From UBA3537 sp965657165 (GTDB taxonomy: Bacteria; Bacteroidota; Bacteroidia; Flavobacteriales; Flavobacteriaceae), in NCBI GenBank assembly GCA_965657165.1, contig CBFHNG010000003.1, positions 1 to 55,760 on the forward strand: DNA of 55,760 bases, read 5' to 3'. Shown here in pieces: positions 35,059-42,603 of the stretch; position 1 is the stretch's first letter, and every line of letters begins with the position of its first letter. A program made the translations under genes and the position numbers. The notes below the pieces were generated by a model. That model ran no database searches. It was given only the letters and a program-made list of their open reading frames with translations, and was not told the origin of the DNA.

Positions 35059-36219
35059 ATGAGTAAAACATTAAAATCCGTAGACTACGGACTTGAGAAA
35101 ATTTTCGATGGTGCCCAAGATTTCTTACCCCTTCTTGGGACAGACTTTGTAGAATTTTATGTTGGCAATGCCAAACAAGCAGCACACTTTTATAAAACAG
35201 CTTTTGGATTTCAATCGCTAGCATACAAAGGTTTAGAAACAGGTTCAAAAGATGAGGTGAGCTATGTTCTTCAACAAGGAAAAATTAAATTAGTACTTAC
35301 AACCCCACTTAACAGTAAATCACCAATAAATGATCACTTGAGAAAACATGGTGATGGTGTTAAAGTTATAGCGCTTTGGGTTGAAGATGCTCACAAAGCT
35401 TATGAAGAAACCACAAAACGGGGTGCAAAATCATATTTTGAGCCCAAAATACATCGCGATGATTCTGGTGAGATTGTCACCTCAGGGATTTACACCTATG
35501 GAGAAACTGTACACGTATTTGTAGAACGTAAAAACTATAATGGTGTGTTTTTCCCAGGATACGTTGCGTGGGAATCCGATTATAATCCACCAAGTTCAGG
35601 GTTGAAATATATTGACCATATGGTAGGTAATGTTGGATGGGGAGAAATGAATACATGGGTAAAATGGTATGAAGAAGTTATGGGATTTGTTAATTTTTTA
35701 TCCTTTGATGATAAACAAATCCATACAGAGTACTCTGCACTCATGAGTAAAGTCATGAGCAATGGAAATGGAAGAATTAAATTTCCAATAAACGAACCTG
35801 CCAAAGCCGAAAAACGTTCTCAAATAGAAGAATATCTTGACTTTTACGAAGATTGTGGAGTACAACATTTAGCAGTTGCTACTGATGATATTATAGCAAC
35901 AGTGCGACAATTACGTGCCAATGGTGTCGAATTTTTACCACCACCACCACAAACATATTATGATGCTATTCCAAAACGACTGGGGGCTCATATGGAACTT
36001 ATGAAAGAAGATATTTCTATTCTTCAAGAACTTTCAATTTTGGTAGATGCCGATGAAGAGGGTTATTTGTTGCAAATCTTTACAAAACCTGTAGAAGATC
36101 GACCAACACTTTTCTTTGAAATCATACAACGAATGGGAGCAAAGGGCTTTGGTGCAGGAAATTTCAAAGCATTATTTGAATCAATTGAACGCGAACAGGC
36201 CAATAGAGGGACGCTTTAA
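35059..36219 (+). CDS. hppD: 4-hydroxyphenylpyruvate dioxygenase
   Basis: HppD converts 4-hydroxyphenylpyruvate to homogentisate, the substrate of the neighbouring HmgA. It is a two-domain VOC-fold iron enzyme: the first domain begins at FVEFYVGNAKQAAHFY and the catalytic second domain supplies His in YIDHMVGNV, His in GVQHLAVATDD and Glu in LFFEIIQRMG. The 386-residue length is standard. An inverted repeat with a weak T-tract lies just after the stop and could limit read-through to the next gene. Confidence 0.96.
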   Translation: MSKTLKSVDYGLEKIFDGAQDFLPLLGTDFVEFYVGNAKQAAHFYKTAFGFQSLAYKGLETGSKDEVSYVLQQGKIKLVLTTPLNSKSPINDHLRKHGDGVKVIALWVEDAHKAYEETTKRGAKSYFEPKIHRDDSGEIVTSGIYTYGETVHVFVERKNYNGVFFPGYVAWESDYNPPSSGLKYIDHMVGNVGWGEMNTWVKWYEEVMGFVNFLSFDDKQIHTEYSALMSKVMSNGNGRIKFPINEPAKAEKRSQIEEYLDFYEDCGVQHLAVATDDIIATVRQLRANGVEFLPPPPQTYYDAIPKRLGAHMELMKEDISILQELSILVDADEEGYLLQIFTKPVEDRPTLFFEIIQRMGAKGFGAGNFKALFESIEREQANRGTL

Positions 36220-36227
36220 ATTACTGG

Positions 36228-36260
36228 AACTGAAATAGATTTGTAGTTACTTTCAGTTTT
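36228..36260 (+). terminator. weak terminator-like inverted repeat after hppD
   Basis: AACTGAAA (36228-36235) pairs with TTTCAGTT (36251-36258) across a 15-base loop, ending in four T residues. The long loop and short stem make it a weak terminator at most. A separate palindrome, TGCAAATTTGCA, lies at 36272-36283. Confidence 0.4.
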
Positions 36261-36311
36261 GGAATAATAATTGCAAATTTGCATGTACATCAAAAAATAA
36301 AAGATGTTTAC

Positions 36312-37091
36312 ATGATGAGAAAATTTTTAGTATACGCTCTTTTTTTAATAAATATATGCTTTGCTTTAGCGCAAGAAAATTCATCTTTTCAAGCAGGCGA
36401 ATGGCTTAAATTTAAGCTCAGCTATAGCGGTTGGATGAAAGCAGGGAATGCAACCCTAGAAATTAGAGACGCTCAATACAAAGATAAGCCAGTTTTTCAT
36501 GTTATTGGAAAAGGTTGGACCACAGGAGCAATCAAATGGTTTTTTAAGGTCGATGATCGATATGAGAGCTATTTTGATAAAATTTCTGGACAGCCCTATA
36601 AATTTATAAGAGATATATATGAAGGAGGGTATACTAAAAATCGAATCATAGAATTTGATTATAATAAAAATCAAGCATACGTCGATGATTTAAAAGAGAA
36701 AAAGAAAACAACCGTTCCTATTCAAGCTGATATTCAAGATATCATTTCCGCGTATTATTATTTGAGGAATAATTATGAAACAGAATCCATAAAAGTAGGC
36801 GAAGTTGTAAAACTCAATATGTTTTTTGACAGTGAAATTTTTGGATTTAAATTAAAGTTTTTAGGTCGAGAAACAATAAAAACAAAATTTGGAAATGTAA
36901 AATGCTTAAAGTTTCGACCTTACGTTATGGCAGGGCGTGTGTTTCACGAAGAAGAAAGTGTCACGCTGTGGGTAAGCGCCGATGAAAATAAAATCCCATT
37001 AAAAATAAAAGCAAACCTCCGAGTAGGATCTTTACGGTCTGATTTGGAGGCCTTTAAAGGATTAAAACACCCTTTTGAAATTCAATTATAA
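36312..37091 (+). CDS. DUF3108 domain-containing exported protein
   Basis: The protein has a signal peptide (MMRKFLVYALFLINICFALAQ) and a beta-rich body of about 240 residues with the DUF3108 pattern: FQAGEWLKFKLSYSGWMKAG near the start, then DRYESYFDK, IIEFDYNKNQA and VTLWVSADENKIPLKIK. DUF3108 has no agreed role; the fold looks like a periplasmic or outer-membrane lipocalin-like barrel. I start it at the ATG at 36312, as the earlier ATG at 36279 precedes a poor signal sequence. Its end overlaps nothing, and kynA follows 16 bases on. Confidence 0.85.
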   Translation: MMRKFLVYALFLINICFALAQENSSFQAGEWLKFKLSYSGWMKAGNATLEIRDAQYKDKPVFHVIGKGWTTGAIKWFFKVDDRYESYFDKISGQPYKFIRDIYEGGYTKNRIIEFDYNKNQAYVDDLKEKKKTTVPIQADIQDIISAYYYLRNNYETESIKVGEVVKLNMFFDSEIFGFKLKFLGRETIKTKFGNVKCLKFRPYVMAGRVFHEEESVTLWVSADENKIPLKIKANLRVGSLRSDLEAFKGLKHPFEIQL

Positions 37092-37107
37092 TCTCAAACT
37101 TATACCT

Positions 37108-38040
37108 ATGAAAAACAAAACCACCAAAAACTTGATTGAAGCAATAGATGATAAGTACAAAGCTATAAATCAAGATAAAAATGTCTATCTAGAAGGACTA
37201 CTACACAGCAAAACCATTAACTATTGGGATTATGTCCATACAGATGCTCTTCTGAATCTACAAATTCAACGTACCAATCTTCCCGATGAAATGGTTTTTA
37301 TTGGTTATCATCAAATCAATGAGCTCATTTTTAAAATGATTTTGTGGGAACTACAACAAGTTGCAGAAGCAGAAGTTTTGGAGGTAGACTTCTTTACCAA
37401 CAAACTTATGCGAGTGAGTCGCTATTTTGATATGTTAACGTCTTCCTTTAGCATAATGCAAGACGGTATGGATGTCGAACAATACAATAAATTTAGACTT
37501 ACGCTTACTCCAGCAAGTGGGTTTCAGAGTGCGCAATACAGAAAAATTGAGTTTGCTTCAACAGAGCTAATTAATTTAATTGATGCACGTTTTCGTAAAA
37601 CAATCGATCGAGATACACCGTTTGAGCATGCACTAGAGCATTTGTACTGGCAAGCCGCTGGTAAAGATTATAAAACAGGAGAAAAATCCATTTTACTTAC
37701 AAATTTTGAAAACCGTTACAAAGAAGAGTTTATCACTTTTATGAAAGTGTATAACACCAAAAACCTTTGGTCGCGATACAAAGAATTATCACATGAGGAT
37801 CAAAGCAATAAAACGCTTGTTGCTGCAATGCGTCACTACGATTATACGGTCAATATAACTTGGGTGATTGCTCATTTTAATGCTGCAAAACACTATATAT
37901 TAGCAACCTCTGGAGATGGTGAAGCAACGGGGGGAAGCAATTGGCAAAAATATATGCATCCAAAGTATCAAAAAAGAATATTTTTTCCGGAACTTTGGAC
38001 TTCAGAAGAAATTGAAAATTGGGGAAAAAATTTAGAGTAG
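37108..38040 (+). CDS. kynA: tryptophan 2,3-dioxygenase
   Basis: This heme dioxygenase opens the indole ring of tryptophan to give N-formylkynurenine, the first step of the kynurenine pathway. The family motif FIGYHQINELIFKMILWEL is near the front, followed by ASGFQSAQYRKIEF, and the active-site loop ATSGDGEATGGSNWQKYMHP is near the end. The product has 310 residues, a little longer than shorter bacterial forms. I begin at the ATG at 37108. The rest of the kynurenine pathway is not in the window. The next gene begins inside its last 22 bases. Confidence 0.93.
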   Translation: MKNKTTKNLIEAIDDKYKAINQDKNVYLEGLLHSKTINYWDYVHTDALLNLQIQRTNLPDEMVFIGYHQINELIFKMILWELQQVAEAEVLEVDFFTNKLMRVSRYFDMLTSSFSIMQDGMDVEQYNKFRLTLTPASGFQSAQYRKIEFASTELINLIDARFRKTIDRDTPFEHALEHLYWQAAGKDYKTGEKSILLTNFENRYKEEFITFMKVYNTKNLWSRYKELSHEDQSNKTLVAAMRHYDYTVNITWVIAHFNAAKHYILATSGDGEATGGSNWQKYMHPKYQKRIFFPELWTSEEIENWGKNLE

Positions 38041-39284
38041 TGTATACACCAAGAAATTACCATTTTAGCATCATAAAAAAAATATTTATTATCATTGGAT
38101 TTGGAGCTTTGACTCTACAATGTACAACAGAAGAAAAAGAAATCTCCGATGATCAAGAACTGAAAGAGGATATAAAATTTGGCTATAATCTGAATAACTT
38201 TTACGTTATTCAAGATACAATCCAGCGTGGAGAAAGTTTTGGAGAAATACTTTCTCGATATAACGTAGACTTTTCTGACATTTATAAAATTGCAAATCAG
38301 GCCAAAGACACTTTTGACATACGACAATTGCGTGCGGGTAAACCCTACATGCTTTTGTGCTCTAAAGACGAATCAAGAATACCGCAGAGTTTTATTTATC
38401 AACCCAACAAAATTGAATATGTTGTTCTCGAATTTTGTGATTCTATTGTTGCCTACAAACAACGAAAACCTGTAAAGATTGTTGAAAAAGAAGCTTTTGG
38501 AGTGATCGAAAATACCCTTTCAGAAACGATGGAAAAACAAGGTCTTCCTATTCAACTGATTTATGATATGTCTGATGATATTTATGCCTGGACTATTGAC
38601 TTTTTTAGATTACAAGAGGGTGATAATTTCAAAGTTATTTATAAGCAGCGTTTTGTTGAAGACAGTATTTATGCTGGAATAGAAAGTATAGATGCTGCAT
38701 ATTTTGAGCATAAAGGTGAGCCTATTTATGCCTTTAACTATATCACTCCAGATTCTAAAAATAGTACAGATTATTATGATGATTCAGGGAAAAGTTTACA
38801 AAAAGCTTTTTTAAAAAGTCCAATAAAATTTAGCAGGATTTCATCGAGGTACAACCTCAATAGACGTATTGCTTTATATGGAAATAGAGTTCGACCTCAT
38901 AAAGGCACCGATTTTGCTGCAGCTGTTGGTACGCCAATTTTAGCAACAGCAAGTGGTACTGTAGTCGAATCAACACGAAGGGGAGGTAACGGGAAGTTTG
39001 TAAAAATTCGACATAATGCCACATACTCAACACAGTATTTGCACATGAGTAAACGTCTGGTTAGTGTTGGGGATTTTGTAAAACAAGGCGATGTGATTGG
39101 GAAAGTTGGAATGACAGGAAATACAAGTGGACCACACGTATGTTATCGTTTTTGGAAAAATGGTCGTCAAGTCGACCCATTTCGTCAAAAATTACCCGAT
39201 GCAAAAGCACTTTCAGAAGTTTATAAAACCGATTTTCTTGAGTATATTGCACCGCTCAAACAAAGACTAGATTCGATAAACTAA
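38019..39284 (+). CDS. M23 (LytM-type) peptidase-like envelope protein, Cys in place of one zinc His
   Basis: A lipoprotein-like N-terminus (IFIIIGFGALTLQC) precedes a LysM/OapA-like region (VIQDTIQRGESFGEILSRYN) and a C-terminal LytM fold of about residues 285-395. LytM zinc ligands H294 and D298 (HKGTD) are present, and so are catalytic-type H342 (YLHMS) and H373. The third zinc ligand, normally the second His of HxH, is C375 (GPHVCYRFW). It may bind zinc through Cys or be inactive and regulatory, as EnvC is. The start is uncertain: ATG at 38019 overlaps kynA by 22 bases, and a GTG at 38040 is possible. Confidence 0.88.
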   Translation: MGKKFRVVYTPRNYHFSIIKKIFIIIGFGALTLQCTTEEKEISDDQELKEDIKFGYNLNNFYVIQDTIQRGESFGEILSRYNVDFSDIYKIANQAKDTFDIRQLRAGKPYMLLCSKDESRIPQSFIYQPNKIEYVVLEFCDSIVAYKQRKPVKIVEKEAFGVIENTLSETMEKQGLPIQLIYDMSDDIYAWTIDFFRLQEGDNFKVIYKQRFVEDSIYAGIESIDAAYFEHKGEPIYAFNYITPDSKNSTDYYDDSGKSLQKAFLKSPIKFSRISSRYNLNRRIALYGNRVRPHKGTDFAAAVGTPILATASGTVVESTRRGGNGKFVKIRHNATYSTQYLHMSKRLVSVGDFVKQGDVIGKVGMTGNTSGPHVCYRFWKNGRQVDPFRQKLPDAKALSEVYKTDFLEYIAPLKQRLDSIN

Positions 39285-39303
39285 CCATATTTAATATAAA
39301 CTA

Positions 39304-40923
39304 ATGAGTTTAAAATCCATTAACCCTACTTCAACAACCGCTTGGAAAAATTTACACAAGCATTATGAATCAATAAAAGATAAACATATGACTACTTGGT
39401 TTGAAAAAAATCCAAGTCGTGTTTCAGAAATGTCTGTAAAATGGGATGATTTTTTTGTTGATTTTTCTAAAAATAGAATAACATCTGAAACCTTAGATTT
39501 GCTTAAAAATTTGGCCGATGAGGTTCAATTGGGTGATGCAATATCAAAATATTTTGGTGGAGAAAAAATTAATAAAACAGAAGGCAGAGCAGTATTGCAT
39601 ACAGCCCTAAGAGCACCAGAAAATGCTCAAGTATTCTATGACGGAAAAAATGTAATTCCAGAAATTTTTCAGGTGAAAAATAAAATAAAACAATTTTCGG
39701 AGGATGTTATTAGCGGAAACAAAAAAGGGTTTACAAACAAATCGTTTACAGATATTGTTAATATCGGTATTGGCGGTTCTGACCTTGGTCCAGCCATGGT
39801 AGTTGATGCATTATCGTTTTACAAAAACCATTTGAATGTACATTTTGTAAGTAATATTGATGGAGATCATGTCAATGAAGTTCTTAAAAAATTAAATCCA
39901 GAGACAACGCTTTTTGTAATTGTTTCAAAAACATTTACCACTCAAGAAACTCTTTCTAATGCTACAACCATCAAACAGTGGTTTTTACAACATGCAAAAC
40001 AAGAGGATATTGCCAAGCAATTTGTAGCAGTTTCTACCAACATTGAAAAGGTTGAATCTTTTGGAATTGATACTCAAAATATCTTCCCCATGTGGGATTG
40101 GGTAGGCGGTCGTTTTTCTTTGTGGAGTGCCGTTGGGCTTAGTATTAGTTTGGCTGTAGGATATAATAATTTTGAAGCCTTGTTGGGTGGAGCTCACAAA
40201 ATGGATGTTCATTTTAAAGAAGAAAAATTTGAACAAAACATACCAGTACTATTGGCCTTTTTAAGCATTTGGTACAATAATTTTTTTAAAGCTGAAAGTG
40301 AAGCCATTATACCATACACTCAGTATTTAAATCAATTTGCAACATATCTACAACAAGCCATAATGGAAAGCAATGGCAAAAGTATTGATAGAGGGGGCAA
40401 TAAAGTAAACTACCAAACAGGAAATTTGATTTGGGGAGAGCCAGGAACGAATTCGCAGCACGCTTTTTTTCAATTAATCCATCAAGGCACAAAATTAATT
40501 CCAGCGGATTTTATAGGTTTTGGAACATCATTACATGGCAATCAAGACCATCAAGACAAACTGATGTCTAACTTTTTTGCACAAACTGAAGCACTCCTCA
40601 CTGGAAAAACAAAAGCTGAGGTCATCGCCGAAGGCACAAACACATCTATAATTCCATACAAAATATTTGATGGTAATCGACCAACCAATACTATATTTAT
40701 TGAGAAACTTACCCCCGAAAGTTTAGGTAAATTGATTGCCATGTATGAACACAAAATTTTTGTTCAAGGCATAGTTTGGAATGTCTTTAGTTACGATCAA
40801 TTTGGTGTTGAATTGGGAAAGCAATTAGCAGGTAAAATTCTAAAGGAATTTACCAAAAGTAGTGATGCAAAACACGATGCTTCGACTTCTAATCTTATTG
40901 CATTGTACAAAAGCATGCGCTAA
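39304..40923 (+). CDS. pgi: glucose-6-phosphate isomerase
   Basis: PGI interconverts glucose-6-phosphate and fructose-6-phosphate in glycolysis and gluconeogenesis. Family signatures are IGIGGSDLGPAMV (phosphate binding), FVVSKTFTTQET-like FVIVSKTFTTQETL, and the substrate loop ESNGKSIDRGGNKV, with the base region WGEPGTNSQHAFFQ and GNQDHQDKLMSNFFAQTEAL. The C-terminus keeps the SYDQFGVELGKQLA motif. At 539 residues it is the long bacterial form. It follows the M23 gene by 19 bases and may be read from it. Confidence 0.96.
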   Translation: MSLKSINPTSTTAWKNLHKHYESIKDKHMTTWFEKNPSRVSEMSVKWDDFFVDFSKNRITSETLDLLKNLADEVQLGDAISKYFGGEKINKTEGRAVLHTALRAPENAQVFYDGKNVIPEIFQVKNKIKQFSEDVISGNKKGFTNKSFTDIVNIGIGGSDLGPAMVVDALSFYKNHLNVHFVSNIDGDHVNEVLKKLNPETTLFVIVSKTFTTQETLSNATTIKQWFLQHAKQEDIAKQFVAVSTNIEKVESFGIDTQNIFPMWDWVGGRFSLWSAVGLSISLAVGYNNFEALLGGAHKMDVHFKEEKFEQNIPVLLAFLSIWYNNFFKAESEAIIPYTQYLNQFATYLQQAIMESNGKSIDRGGNKVNYQTGNLIWGEPGTNSQHAFFQLIHQGTKLIPADFIGFGTSLHGNQDHQDKLMSNFFAQTEALLTGKTKAEVIAEGTNTSIIPYKIFDGNRPTNTIFIEKLTPESLGKLIAMYEHKIFVQGIVWNVFSYDQFGVELGKQLAGKILKEFTKSSDAKHDASTSNLIALYKSMR

Positions 40924-40963
40924 TCATTTCTACGCGTGGGCCGTTTGTGTGGCGAAAATCTTG

Positions 40964-40971
40964 TATTTTTG
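40964..40971 (+). promoter_or_regulatory. -7 box for the small membrane protein gene
   Basis: TATTTTTG matches TAnnTTTG, 22 bases before the ATG. TTTG at 40944-40947 sits 16 bases upstream and could be the -33 element. This is one of the few -33/-7 pairs visible in the window. Confidence 0.5.
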
Positions 40972-40993
40972 TATAACTTAAAATCAAATAATC

Positions 40994-41425
40994 ATGATCA
41001 AAACCGTACATTCATATTGGGCTTACCTCGTTTTAGTAGTTTTACTTCTTGCTGTTATTAAAGCCCTTTCTGGAGTTATTTCAAAAAAAGAATACGACCC
41101 AAAAACATTTCGAGTGGCTTTATTTACACTGATCGTATCACATATACAATTATTAATTGGTCTTGTCTTATATTTTACTTCAAGTCGTTTTTCATTGTGG
41201 TCAGAGCTTGGTGTTGGAGAAGTCATGAAGACTGCCATTCATCGCCTTTATTTGGTGGAACATCCGACGATTAATATTTTGGCAGTTGCACTAATCACTA
41301 TTGGATATTCTAAACACAAAAAGAAACGCTTGTCGGCGCCAAAATATAAAACCTTGGCTCTATTTTACACTATTGCATTAGTGCTTATACTCTCTAGAAT
41401 ACCATGGGAAGTTTGGCCTAATTAG
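40994..41425 (+). CDS. four-helix membrane protein with helix-associated histidines
   Basis: The 143-residue protein has four hydrophobic segments, near residues 8-28, 41-61, 86-106 and 119-136. Histidines occur at or near helix ends or cores: H6 (VHSYWAYL), H50 (VSHIQLLIG), H83 and H90 (LVEHPTINIL). That pattern resembles small b-type heme membrane proteins, but I do not recognise the family, and a heme role is only a guess. It is probably inner-membrane. It has its own promoter box and converges with the endonuclease-like gene, with 3 bases between the two ends. Confidence 0.75.
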   Translation: MIKTVHSYWAYLVLVVLLLAVIKALSGVISKKEYDPKTFRVALFTLIVSHIQLLIGLVLYFTSSRFSLWSELGVGEVMKTAIHRLYLVEHPTINILAVALITIGYSKHKKKRLSAPKYKTLALFYTIALVLILSRIPWEVWPN

Positions 41426-41444
41426 AAATTATTTAATTTCTTTT
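41424..41444. terminator. weak bidirectional AT-rich hairpin
   Basis: AGAAATTA (41424-41431) and TAATTTCT (41434-41441) form a mostly A-T stem between two convergent genes, overlapping both stop regions, with T residues at the right end. It could end transcripts on either strand but is thermodynamically weak. Confidence 0.35.
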
Positions 41445-42496
41445 ATCACATGGACATAAACAGGGAAGTGATCGCTATAACCATTGGTGAATCCACCCCA
41501 CGAAAAACTTCGGAAAGGGTAGCCTTTAAATTGTCCTTTTTTGGTGATTAAAAATTGAGCATTAAAAATCCCAGCTTTATAGAATCTAAATGATGAATAG
41601 TCATCGTCAAGTAGAGGTTTTGTAATCAAAATTTGGTCAAATAAACTCCATGCGTCTCTGTAGGCGTTGGAGCCAAGGCCTTTTTTGAAAAAAGATTCCA
41701 TTGGGTTGTAAATGTCTTTAAAATCAACACGTTTTTTGTCGCCTTTTGCCTTAAGAACCTTTTTTAAACTTGAGTTTGTTGGGTTATCATTAAGATCTCC
41801 CATACTGAATATTTTTGCATAAGGATCTATAGATTGAAGAGAATCTATAAGACGTTTATTCAATGCAGCAGCAGCTTCTCGTTTTGATCGACTTCTAGCT
41901 TCGCCACCACTTCGCGAAGGCCAATGATTTATGATGAGATGAATCAAATCGCCTTCTAAATATCCGCTCACCAATAGTTGGTCCCTTGTATAATCACGGT
42001 CGCCATCGCTATCTCTAAGTTTTAGTTCGTGAGAACTTGAACTTATTGGGGAAAATAATGCTTTTTGATACATAAGCGCTACATCTATTCCACGTTCATC
42101 TGGAGATTCAAAATGAATAATTCCATAATCCTTTTCTACCAGTGCAGGGTCATTGGCCAAATCTTCAATAACACTTCTGTTTTCAACCTCAGAAAGGCCA
42201 ATAACAGCTGGAGTATTTTTGGATGTTTTTGCACCAATTTTTGCAATGACACTTGCCATATTTTGAACCTTTTTTTTATAAACTTCAGATCGGCCTGTTT
42301 TAAGCTCCATCATTGGGCTAGCTTCATCGTATTTGTTAGGGTCATTTATGGTGTCAAAAAGATTTTCAACATTATAAAAACCAATAGTATGAACCTTAAA
42401 TTTTCGCTTGGATTGTGCATGAATTGTTGATGTAAAAACAATAAAAACCAGCAATAACACGATGCTAAAGTGTTTTTTGCATATATGATCAAACAT
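41429..42496 (-). CDS. secreted endonuclease/exonuclease/phosphatase family enzyme
   Basis: The protein has a long signal peptide (residues 1-28, ending in STIHAQ) and the DNase I-like fold. Catalytic segments are FYNVENLFDT, IGLSEVENRS, NHWPSRSGGEARSR, SMGDLNDNPTNSS and the terminal YSDHFPVYVHV, giving the Asn, Glu, His, Asp-Asn and Asp-His set for metal-dependent phosphodiester or phosphomonoester cleavage. The 355-residue length fits. It is exported and thus acts in the periplasm or outside. Substrate could be DNA, RNA or phospholipid-like esters. It is divergent from a TonB-dependent receptor. Confidence 0.92.
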   Translation of the reverse strand: MFDHICKKHFSIVLLLVFIVFTSTIHAQSKRKFKVHTIGFYNVENLFDTINDPNKYDEASPMMELKTGRSEVYKKKVQNMASVIAKIGAKTSKNTPAVIGLSEVENRSVIEDLANDPALVEKDYGIIHFESPDERGIDVALMYQKALFSPISSSSHELKLRDSDGDRDYTRDQLLVSGYLEGDLIHLIINHWPSRSGGEARSRSKREAAAALNKRLIDSLQSIDPYAKIFSMGDLNDNPTNSSLKKVLKAKGDKKRVDFKDIYNPMESFFKKGLGSNAYRDAWSLFDQILITKPLLDDDYSSFRFYKAGIFNAQFLITKKGQFKGYPFRSFSWGGFTNGYSDHFPVYVHVIKEIK

Positions 42497-42527
42497 AAGC
42501 TTAAGAATATAAGATTAATTAATACAT

Positions 42528-42535
42528 CAAAAGTA
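42528..42535 (-). promoter_or_regulatory. -7 box for the endonuclease/phosphatase gene
   Basis: On the minus strand this is TACTTTTG, the same octamer as the divergent receptor box. It lies 31 bases before the ATG. Confidence 0.55.
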
Positions 42536-42556
42536 TAAATTTTAAAATAAGAAATG

Positions 42557-42564
42557 TACTTTTG
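42557..42564 (+). promoter_or_regulatory. -7 box for the TonB-dependent receptor gene
   Basis: TACTTTTG matches TAnnTTTG and lies 39 bases before the ATG. Its centre is 29 bases from the divergent box, so the polymerase footprints overlap and both promoters cannot be occupied together. Confidence 0.55.
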
Positions 42565-42603
42565 TTTAATATATATGAATATAGTTAAACAAATTAATCT
42601 TTT

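Noticed and set aside
36272..36283. Palindrome TGCAAATTTGCA as a promoter for the DUF3108 gene
   Set aside because: It contains CAAATTTG, which lacks the TA of the -7 consensus; a 12-base AT-rich palindrome is expected by chance in such sequence.
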